From: Branchiostoma belcheri
Taxonomy: Eukaryota > Chordata > Leptocardii > Amphioxiformes > Branchiostomatidae
Assembly (NCBI RefSeq): GCF_001625305.1
Contig: NW_017802869.1
Coordinates: forward strand, 228,445 to 292,444
Direction of reading: 5' to 3'
Length of the DNA: 64,000 nt
Of this stretch, positions 30,540-39,628 are shown in pieces. The position numbers were made by a program, and so were the translations under genes. The notes under the pieces were generated by a model that did no database searches, was not told the origin of the DNA, and saw only the letters and a program-made list of their open reading frames with translations. Positions within the stretch are counted from its first letter, which is position 1. Each line of letters starts with the position of its first letter.

Positions 30540-31045
30540 TACGGCCTTGCGTTTCACTAGCCTCGTCACCAGTCTCCACGGCGGCCTTGCGTTTCACTAG
30601 CTTGGCTATCAGTCTCCACAGACGGTCTTGCGTTTCCGTAGCCTCGTCAGCAGTCTCCACAGGCTGGCTCAGTAGGATAGCCTGGTTACCGTTCTGCACA
30701 GGCCGGCTAAGGGGTGTTTTACCGGCCCCGGTCTAGCCTGGTTACCGTTCTCCACAGGGACGGACAGTACTCCCAACTCTGTAGAGATACCCAGGAGATA
30801 CCGGGGGGCCTGCGGTGGTCTGGCTACTAGGCTTACAGTACTCCCGGCATCGTAGAGATACCGGGGAGCCTACGGTGGTCTGGCTGCCAGGCCAAGAGAT
30901 ACCGAGGAGCCTACGGTGGTCTGGCTGCTAGGCTACGGTACTCCCAGCACCGTAGAGATACCGAGGAGCCTAAGATGGTCTGGATGCCAGGCTAAGAGAT
31001 AGCGGGGACCCTAAGATGGCCTGGCTGCCAGGCTAACGTTCCCCC
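30540..31045. repeat. Two adjoining minisatellites upstream of methyltransferase B
   Basis: 30540-30665: three copies of GGTCTTGCGTTTCCGTAGCC-like units of about 54 bp. 30720-31045: about six units of GTAGAGATACCGGGGAGCC + TACGGTGGTCTGGCTGCCAGG, 40-70 bp. Diverged units of the second type occur in opposite orientation at 45895-45990. Confidence 0.85.
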
Positions 31046-32176
31046 GCCGCACTGCAACTTTGGTGCAGATGGCGCGAACTTCTCAGGACGCCTGACAGGA
31101 TGGTAACCCGATACGGCTGTTCTATTTGTAACCTGTTACAATAATCGCTACAATGTTTACTCCACTGCGACAATCTGTCACGGTTTTGACTACGATAGCG
31201 TCGGATGACCGGTTTCAACCGGATTTCTCCTGACTCGGTGGATCGAACTTAGTGGATCGAAATGTGATTTTCCGAGACCTATGCTCAACCACTGTTCTGG
31301 ATAGTCCAAGTGTATCCAGAACCTGAGGCAAATCTACGTTCTAGGACACGTGGTGACTGTCCAGAACAGTGCCTGATCCTAACCCTAACCCATGCAGGCA
31401 TACAGGATTAGAAAAGCACGGTTCTGGGTACAATAATCATATCGACGTCTTCTTCTTGTTCGTCCCTTGTAGTTGAGGATGACCAATGGCCATGGTTCAC
31501 TTCTGATGACTTCATATAAGGCTTATTCAATCCCCCCGTCCTTGAGTACACATTTATCCATTCTCAATTGTTTCTGCCTAAAAGAGGTTGAGGTTTCAAA
31601 GAAATTGAACATCCTATGAATATCCTACCACAATAACCTATAACATATTTGACCGACATCTTGGACCAGTTGCCTTGGACTGACATACCAGTGGGCTTAA
31701 GGTTGTCATGGACTGTTTATTTATCAAATACTGATGTCACAAGGTCAAGGGACCTGTAGTATTTTCAACATTCGCTAGGGGGCATAACAAGTCACCAAGC
31801 GTGGCCAAGTCACCGCCATCTAAAGATCTACATATTCCCACGTCCCAGATAACTGTGTCCATGCTTGTGTGTCCACTGGGTCTATTTTGCTTGGAACGTG
31901 TTCAATATGACCTTGTCTTTTCGGTGAACTTATGCTCACATGCATGACAGACATGGCCACTGTGTGGCTGTATACATGATTCAAGATACATGTAGTGGTT
32001 TTACTCTATTACACGAAACACATTACACGAATTGCCTACCTGTACGGTTGTTGTGATGCCCATCGAGCCTTACAAGCTGATCGATCTGTCTAAAACACAC
32101 TACAAAATCACACTGCGGATTTGGTGCGACAATGTGTCAACATCAGCACATTTGCCACCGAGAGCCGTTAATCTTT
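31046..32176. other. Intergenic between methyltransferases B and C
   Basis: Contains a family-1 element at 31285-31440; otherwise unique. This interval should include the promoter of B. No exon recognised. Confidence 0.45.
31285..31440 (+). mobile_element. Family-1 foldback element
   Basis: CCACTGTTCTGGATAGTCC, GGCAAATCTACGTTCTAGG, CCTAACCCTAACCCATGCAG and a closing AGCACGGTTCTGGGTAC. Confidence 0.8.
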
Positions 32177-32182
32177 TTTATT
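32177..32182 (-). promoter_or_regulatory. Candidate polyadenylation signal of methyltransferase C
   Basis: AATAAA on the minus strand about 140 bases past the stop codon at 32319. No other AATAAA lies between. Confidence 0.45.
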
Positions 32183-32318
32183 ACATCAAATAAGGGCAAG
32201 ATAAATGTGTATGACGTTTTGTAAACTTTCCGAAAAACAATATTATACAGAATTCGTGAAAATATAAAATTTCAGACTTGTTTTCCTTTTTACATGAAGT
32301 CAAAATTAATTCCCGTGA

Positions 32319-35300
32319 TCAGTGATTTTTAGCTGGGTCGTCTAACACATCGAAACCTTTCATTCTAGCCTCGAACAGAATCTTGTTGACGCCCTGTCCC
32401 GGGATTTTGTGTTCCTTCACAATCTTAAAGTCCTTCTTGAAGAGTTCAATGAACTTGAGGTCACGACTTTTGACCCGGAAGTGACACCCCAGCAGCACGG
32501 TGGTTCTCGGGTCACAGAAGTGCCTCAAGGTCACGCTGAGGTCATGGAACACTTCCTCTATGTAGATGACGTCAGTACCGATGACGTAGTCGTAGTGGAC
32601 ACCTTCCTTCGGCCCTTTGATCTTGTGCAGGTCCCTTCCCCACACTAGGGGGCGCACCTGGACCAAAAATAATGGAGTTGAAGAAAATTTATTTACCAAA
32701 TCGTGAAGTTTGGTTCACGAAGAGCCAGAGAATCTTGCAGATCATGGCAAAGGACATATATGGGTGTTGGCAAATCGTTTTTGCTGTCTTACTATCATTT
32801 CAAAATCTATCCAGTTGCTTGAGCAACAGTTTTCTTGTGTATCTCATTACTTGGATGTCTACCCTTCATCGACGCATTTTTCCTATGGCATATTAATTTG
32901 CCAGAATATATATTGATGCCTAGCCTCCGTAGCAGGCTTATAGAACTGGGGATTTGGTGGTCTTTGGCTGTTTTCTGATTAGCCCAGTTACTGGCTATGG
33001 CCGGCTATGTTGTCTATATGAAATCAGAAAATAGCACATAAAAGCTCCCAAAGACCCTGAAGACCCCCAAAACCCCCAGTTTTTGGCATGCTAAGGAGGC
33101 TAGTTGATGCCCACCTTTGGCGGATACTTGCATCCTTCCTTCGTGTTGGCGCGGACGTTCTCCTCCATGTTGCCAACAATGTTGGGAAGGTCGGTCAGCG
33201 TCACGTCCGCTCCTGTGGCGTTGCCAAAAATCATGTTAGTTACTTTACCAATGGCACAATTCAACATAACAGCCACATGTTGTATCCAGAACCGTGCTTT
33301 ATCCAGAACCATGCTCAGGTACGGTTCTGGATAGTCCGCGCGTATCCAGGACTGTGCTTTATCCAGAACCATGCTCAGCAACGGTTCTGGACAGATGCGA
33401 TGCGTGCCTTGAGGAAATCTGCGTTCTTGGATACGCGGAAGCTATCCAGAACTGTGCCTCATCCTATCCCTAACCCATTCACGCATAGAACTAGATAGGC
33501 ACAGTTCTGGGTAGAATAACACCACACAAACGCTAATGATGGGTACGATGTGATACATATGATGTATGACGATGGGCCAGTTGTTTGTGATGTGATGATG
33601 GTGATGTCGGCTGTCATCATGATGTTGATGGAACTAGTTTTGCAGAAATGTAGTGAGAAAAGTAGTTAACAACACACTGAAAAAAAGGAAAGAAGCAATT
33701 GTGATAATTCTATGTTCTGAGATAAATGATGTAAAAAAGCAACTTAAATTAGGTGAATGGGTTTAGAGGAACTTTGAAAAGGACAACTTACCGAGGAGAC
33801 TGGCTACTATACCGACCAGTCCTATGCCGGCTCCTAACTCTAGAACTTTCTTATCTTGCATAGGAAAGTCTCCCTTCTGCAGGAAGTGGCAAAGGTCCAC
33901 TGCCTACCGTGTAGGATACCAGGGCCATGATGGAGGAAATCAAGAGAAGAGAGGGAGTGTTCGGTTAGTACAGGAATAGACAGGGAGGTAAGCATGCTTT
34001 TACGTCCGCGAATAGTTTCATCAGGTTGGTAAGTTACTGTATAACAAGATTCTTTATTCAGAACCAAGGATTTTACAAGCCGACGTTTGTCAACTTCCTC
34101 AGGGCAAAGTAGAACTAGTCAGTATTGCCCTGAGGAAGGTGACAGACGGTCATTGAAACATTGACTTCCAGACGTTTTTAAAGTCAAACATAACATGTTC
34201 TGTTAAAAACAACAGAAACAACTGACATACCCTGCACCCAATGACTTTAAAGACAGGTTTCAGAGATTTTGTAATTTTCAATATTCGTGTCAAGCTAAGG
34301 CCAAAGCCTCGACACTACAATTTACCCCCATCTATGAAATGCAAAACGATCAGGATTCTTATTCACGTTCATCACATTCCTGTGGAGATGACTTATTTAT
34401 CCAATGTTTAGCTCTTATTCTGAGTAGCGGCAGGCCATTTGCCTCAGGGTATGTCTTGACAAGGCCAGATCAGGCGATAGGCAACTCAAGGTTTTCAAAT
34501 GTTGCTACGTCTTGGCCGTTATACGAACTGTCGGTAGCGGATGTTTTCTTCTTTCCTATGGGTCACATGGGTCAAGGGGTAATTGTGATGTCAGCGGTGT
34601 TCTAAATCCGGCGCGTTCTTGTTTTTTTAATTGGTATGCCGAGTACGACGTTGACGTGCTGAGTAGTCCGTAATGTCCATGTGTCCCTACTCGTCAACAA
34701 GCTGGTTTGGACTAGTTTGGACTAGTCTGGTGCCCCAACGGTCAAATGATACGTGTTAGGGACAGAGTGAGATGCTCGGTAAAAGTTTGCATTCTAGTGT
34801 TCTAACTTTTCGTCGGTATACTGTGCAGAGTCGACAAAACCACTTCAAACCAACTGGGATTGATAGTCACAAAAGAGCTTTGTATTTAGAAACATGCTCA
34901 GACATGGTGCTGAAGAGTCCACGCGAATCCATAACCGTGTCTTGTGCAAATCTACGTTCTTGGATGCGCCGTGACTCTCCGGAACCGTGCCTGACCATAA
35001 CCCTAACTCATTCAGGCATAGAACTAGATAGATTCTGGATACAGTAAGAGTCTACTGACCGACTCTTATGTCGATGTCCAGTAACCTCAATCCATTCAGA
35101 AATAGATAGGCATGGTCCTGGGTACAATATAGACTATCGAGACACAGGGATAGAACTAGACAGGCACAGTTCTGGGTACAATAAGTGTTGATAACCAAGG
35201 GCAGTTATACCGGCTATACAGATACAGATACAGAACGTCAGAAGTATTGTACTGACCGATGGCCAGACCCGTTTGCCGATGTCGTCCCCGTCATCCCCGA

Positions 35301-35415
35301 TGTTCCTCTCCCACAGCACGACGTCTCTCCCCGTGAAGTTGTACAGCTGCATCCGGTCCCTCCGCGGCAGCTGCTCATGGATGTTGTGCCTGTTCATCGG
35401 CTCCGTCATAGGCAT
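32319..35415 (-). CDS. METTL21-type protein-lysine methyltransferase, paralogue C
   Basis: Exons 35415-35257, 33903-33792, 33212-33115 and 32657-32319 give 235 codons in phase. N terminus MPMTEPMNRHNIHEQLPRRD, then the beta-strand leader FTGRDVVLWERNIGD and WPS. Motif I is ELGAGIGLVG at 75-84 (Thr to Ile compared with A and B). ADVTLTDLPNIVGNMEENV follows, very like METTL21C, then VRPLVWGRD and Y-DYVIG-TDVIY with signature D152-V-I-Y155, the canonical Asp form. Exon 3 is 12 bases shorter than in A and B. The C-terminal exon continues past the family core with FDVLDDPAKNH. Exon borders match A and B exactly at three of the introns, so the three arose by tandem duplication. The start codon lies at the edge of an eight-copy tandem repeat (35400-36240). 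Confidence 0.87.
32800..32880 (-). mobile_element. Family-2 fragment in intron 3 of methyltransferase C
   Basis: AAAATCTATCCAGTTGCTTG, TGTATCTCATTACTTGGATG and TACCCTTCATCGACGC: one end of the element only. Confidence 0.75.
33278..33518 (+). mobile_element. Family-1 foldback element, full length
   Basis: One of the clearest copies: GTTGTATCCAGAACCGTGC, internal GGTACGGTTCTGGATAGTCC and TGCGTTCTTGGATACGCGGA, CATCCTATCCCTAACCC, and CACAGTTCTGGGTAGAA at the right. It lies in intron 2 of methyltransferase C. Confidence 0.88.
34085..34180 (+). repeat. Dispersed fragment: GAGGAAGGTGACAGACGGTCA
   Basis: CCTGAGGAAGGTGACAGACG + GTCATTGAAACATTG recurs near 62137 and 62441. The same phrase is common near retroelement ends, so this is probably a truncated retroelement piece. 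Confidence 0.5.
34885..35190 (+). mobile_element. Family-1 foldback element in intron 1 of methyltransferase C
   Basis: GACATGGTGCTGAAGAGTCC, AATCCATAACCGTGTCTTG, TACGTTCTTGGATGCGCCG, ATAACCCTAACTCATTCAGG, then a second degenerate unit ending AGGCACAGTTCTGGGTAC 70 bases from the exon-1 donor. Confidence 0.78.
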
Positions 35416-36240
35416 GGTGATGATGTTCTTACGTGTTAGCTGGTACGATGTGTAGAAATCTTTCCTTCACTACAACCACTGGCAAAAGTAGTGCTTTCAG
35501 GGATATCAGAGAGCCGGCCCGTACTTGTTGATTGCTACGATGGGTATAAAGCTTCCCTTCACTACGACTACTGACAGCAGTAGTAGACCGTGGCTTTCAG
35601 AGAGTCGTATGCTGGCGGTTTGTACGTGTTAGCTGGTGCGAAATCTTTCCTTCAGTGGCAGCAGTAGTAGTCACTTTGAAAGAGTGGCCGTACGGTGACG
35701 GTTTGTAGAGTTGTACAGCTTGTAGAAATCTTCCCTTCACCTCAAACACTAGCAGTCGTAGTAGCTTTCAGATAGTCGTATGGTGACGGTTTGTACGTGT
35801 TGACTGGTGAATCCTGTAGAAATCCTCCCTTCACTGACTTTTCGAGGGTCGTGTGATGCTTTTACGTGCACACTGGTACAACGCGGAGCTTTTAGAGAGC
35901 CGTACTATGATGACGGTTCGGACTTGACAGGTACAACGCGGAGAAAGCTTCCCTTCAACACTTTAACCACTGGCAGCAATAGCTGTGGCTTTCAGGGAGT
36001 CGTATGTTGTCGGATCGCGTGTTGACTTGTGAAGCGTAGAGAAAATTTCCCTTCCCTTTAACCACTGGCACCTAGAAAAAGTGGCTTTCAGAACGTATGG
36101 TGTCGGTCTGTATGTGTTGACTGGTACAGCCTGGAGAGACCTTTTCCTTCACTGACAGAAGTAGACTTCACTGACTTTCAGAGTCCTGTGATGACGATTT
36201 GTACTTGTTGACTGGTTCAGCCTGGAGAAAGCTTTGTCAC
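35400..36240 (-). repeat. About eight-copy tandem repeat at the start of methyltransferase C
   Basis: Units of roughly 90-110 bp: GTATGGTGACGGTTTGTACG + TGTTGACTGGTACAGC ... AAATCTTCCCTTCACTACAA ... GTAGTAGTGGCTTTCAGAGA. The first unit overlaps the initiator region (GGCATGGTGATGATGTTCTT), so the array includes the coding edge of exon 1. Confidence 0.85.
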
Positions 36241-36376
36241 AACCACTGTCAGTCGTAGTAGTGGCTGTCACAGGGTCGTATTTCTTCTGGTGCGGCCGTG
36301 ACGACGTGCTGTCGGGTTTATTGCTGACGGTGTGTGCAGCTAATCTCAGCAACGTTCTGGGCTCTTCTGTGCTGTT

Positions 36377-36612
36377 AGGCCACGCCGCCTTAATTCTATG
36401 GATGACATCGTCTGAAGACCCCCAAACTAGTTCGCGCGGGCGAATTAAAAAAAAAGGCCGGCCAAAAATTAAAATGCTACCCTAAACCACAAATGCTACT
36501 AAAAAAAGATCACGTCCACCCAGGCTCGATGGACGTGATCTTTTTTTTTGAGAACAGGCGAAATTCAATGCGCGCGCGGATGTCATCCATAAGATTAAGT
36601 CGGTGTGGCCTT
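36377..36612. mobile_element. Family-4 TIR element with internal hairpin
   Basis: AGGCCACGCCGCCTTAATTC + TATGGATGACATCG mirrored by GGATGTCATCCATAAGATTA + AGTCGGTGTGGCCT. At 36499-36550 a 13-bp perfect stem AAGATCACGTCCA/TGGACGTGATCTT is closed by an 11-base loop and followed by nine T. Confidence 0.9.
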
Positions 36613-36882
36613 ATGCGGGGAAGTGACGGATGATTGTGGCGGTGTTGGATGGACATTCCCGGAGTGTCTCGCGCTCTAACGCGGGAAACGCGATCTCCTC
36701 GCCCGCGGGGTCGCGAGCTGGTTAGCGCTGGGGTAGCCTGGTACCATGGAACGTGTCCGGAGTCACATCCCATTAATACCTCTCTGTTACAAAACAATTA
36801 AAGATTTTTGTTATTATCTTATGTCCAGTGGTGATGTTAAGATATTTCGCTTGAGCCACCACCATGTATCTTTCTGTTGATT

Positions 36883-37066
36883 CTGAGGTCACATTTCCAA
36901 ACCGGGGCCCGGCCGGGCAGTCTTATGAAACGAAAAATATGGTATACAAGACAACAAAGCACAAAAAAGTTGAAAAAATTAACTATTTGCGTATATTCTT
37001 GATAAAAATTGTTAATCGTTAATCGAAGCAGCCCGGCCGGGCCCCGGTTTGGAAATGTGACCTCAG
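36883..37066. mobile_element. 184-bp MITE with 36-bp perfect inverted repeats
   Basis: CTGAGGTCACATTTCCAAAC + CGGGGCCCGGCCGGGC at 36883-36918 and its exact reverse complement at 37031-37066. The interior is AT-rich. No clear target duplication. It is the only copy I noticed. Confidence 0.92.
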
Positions 37067-37067
37067 C

Positions 37068-38279
37068 ATAAAATTTTGAAATAAAAATATAGGTAAGAAC
37101 GTACCGTACGGTCAGTTAGATATGTGTACCGATCCTACGACTTTTAAGGAACGACGATGGATCGGTTTCACTCTTACAGACTGGGTAATCTAATAAGGAA
37201 ATTTGTATAGCTGTACACTAACCTTTCTATGTACGTGTGACATATGTACGTGTAAGGATATTTAGTTTCGTGAACTATACGACCGAATGTCTTTATATAT
37301 ACACACATGGGTTCCAATTCCGCTTGTCTCAGAGTTCCGGTAACGGTTTTACAACTTGCATGTGATTTACTCTCCTGGCCTCAGATGACCAGGTTAGTCA
37401 TATATGGTTCTCGAAACATCCTGTAGTAATTCGAACAAGTTTCACAAACTCTCACATATCTACTCCTTTATATTCCCGTGAAAGCGATCTCGAACTAGTT
37501 TATCTCACTGAAGAGCTACTCTTCCAGTGGTCGTGACAGAGAGGACAGAAACTGTATTTCTCACAATTCTTAAAGCTGTTCTTGGAAGTACAAAGATATA
37601 GACAGCAGTTACAAAAACATTCATTTATTTATTAGTCGTTATGTGACACATCAATACAGTCGTTTTCTCAATTCCCTACAGAGGTACACCCGAATTATAG
37701 ACACTGCGATCAAACATTCATGTTATTAAGAATTTTGAAACACCAGATATAATATTAATATCTCGTATTTGTACAGGGAAGGTATGTGCAGTATCCTAGC
37801 TGCCCCAACTGGTATAGGGAGGTCGCCTTATTTACATAGCAAAGTGTTTAACCTTCTGGAATAATACCAAGAATTACTCAAACGAAAACCATGTCTAACT
37901 TGTACAAAAACACAATTGGAAGATAATTATTCCGAGTGTGGGGTTGTTTCTATTCTAACAAAAAACGTTTGTGGGGAGCAAAAAAATTAATAAAAAGTTA
38001 TTAACAAAAAGTATCACCATAACAACCTAAACTTAACATCGAGTTTACATTTACATTAATTTGTTAAAAATTTGTAATATGTTTATTTACATTACAGACC
38101 CATTGAATTACATTTTAACAGAGCCACAAGCACGAAATCTCACATGCACGGAACAGCCACACAAATGAACGTGCATTCTTCTTAACGTATTTGCATCCAT
38201 CTGTTTGCTCTCGGAATCGACGTATTGATTCTTCAACATTCATTGTCTTATTACATCAACAACATTTCATATGTATAGT
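37068..38279. other. AT-rich, likely downstream region of the transporter gene
   Basis: Few repeats and no exon. TTATTTATTAG at about 37627 supplies AATAAATAA on the minus strand, a plausible poly(A) signal for a long 3' untranslated region running from 39604. Confidence 0.35.
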
Positions 38280-38470
38280 CGTATACAGAACCGTGCCTAT
38301 TTAGGTCTATGCCCGATTGGGTAAGGGTTAGGATCAGGCACGGTTCTGGATAGCCTTCGCGTATCCAAGAATGGATATTTGCCTCAGGGACGGTTCTGGA
38401 TACGCGTGGACTATCCAGAATCGGGCCTGAGTATGGTTCTGGATAAAGCACGGTTCTGGCTACAACAATT
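38280..38470 (-). mobile_element. Family-1 foldback element, full length, reverse orientation
   Basis: GTATACAGAACCGTGCC ... GGGTAAGGGTTAGGATCAGG ... CACGGTTCTGGATAGCC ... GGTTCTGGATACGCGTGGAC ... AAGCACGGTTCTGGCTACAA. It lies inside the presumed 3' region of the transporter. Confidence 0.88.
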
Positions 38471-39604
38471 CATGACAAAACTGTGCTCTGCTTTCTTCCT
38501 CAGTCGATACAACTATCAACGTCATCATTTTAAAGGTTTGGTCTCTTCTGTCTTCTCCAAGCATTCAGAAGATAGACCTACCTTCCAACAGCTCAAACAT
38601 TCAATCTTACATGGGCCATAATTTAGCCATATTCCATCCATCTACAACTTTGAAATACGCGCTGGTTCACTCTCAATTCTCTACCCCATTCAGTATTGTT
38701 TGTTACAAGACAAGTTTATGGTGGAAATATAGATCCTACATAGTCTATACACAACAATGGATGTTACATACAAGATACAAGACATCACTTTGTCCATAAA
38801 AACACGGGCTACAAAACTACATCTGTATTTTTTTGTTCAAATCCATACAATATAATCTACATAGTACACAGTTTGTCACATCAAAATAGTATATTATATA
38901 GTTGCACAGTGTTTCTATCCACCGACATGTGCCGTTCGCAGTGGCATGTGTTAGAGAGACATTATCACAATATAGGGCACGATATAGATCAACAACACTT
39001 TGACATCACCGTTATAAAACGGCTTCAGAGCACGAAATCACCGGAACACAAAACTTTACACCGTCTATCGTATGTGCTTCACACTGTTGCCTACATGTTC
39101 ATGGCGTTTTCCACCAATGAGGTCGCAGAAATGAGGAATTCCCAACCTTTAGTTCGACGTACATACACAGAGCTGTTTACATGAAACGACATCTGGCGGT
39201 CTGTACATGTATTACAGGGAAGCAGCTAACAACGCTATTTGTATTGCATTATAATCCTATTGTCAAGGTTGCTCCACTCAAATTTTTCATTTCAAACATA
39301 TGTTTGCTTACATCATTCTGCTTCCAACGGCCAAACAAAGTTCCCCTGTCTCTACCTCGATTTACCTTAGTTTCTCTTAACATTTTAAGATTAATTCGCT
39401 TTCTAGTCTTCTCCAACACGTTTAAGTGGAACAGCCCTAACATTTTCTCTACACCATCCTCATACATCTCCGTACGCCTCTCATATTCACTGCCTCCAGG
39501 CTAACTGCTGCTCCATTAAGAATCGCCAGGTGTCGCTATGACTGGCGTCCCTCCAAGAGTTGCACAGCTTGGTCAGATTACGTCACGGTCACGTGAGAGA
39601 AACG
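38471..39604 (-). other. Putative 3' untranslated region of the SLC6A1-like gene
   Basis: Repeat-poor DNA directly past the proposed stop codon. An open minus frame of about 80 codons (39249-39495: YEDGVEKMLGLFHLNVLEKT) is present, with acceptor-like GGAGGCAG before it. It has no recognisable domain and would be an alternative terminal exon only if transcripts show it. Confidence 0.3.
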
Positions 39605-39628
39605 TCATACTGCGCTACAGTGCTCCAC
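39605..39628 (-). CDS. SLC6A1-like: SLC6A1-like exon 15: proposed last codons
   Basis: After the acceptor TTTCTATTTCAAG the frame reads VEHCSAV then TGA. The ending S-A-V would be a class I PDZ ligand. The exon keeps phase 0, but it is only eight codons long and rests on the splice signal alone; LAWRQ-stop from an acceptor near 39510 is an alternative. Confidence 0.4.
   Translation of the reverse strand: MEHCSAV

Noticed and set aside
39249..39504. 80-codon minus frame as a separate gene
   Set aside because: Low-complexity charged sequence without domain, within the presumed transporter 3' region; kept only as a possible alternative exon.
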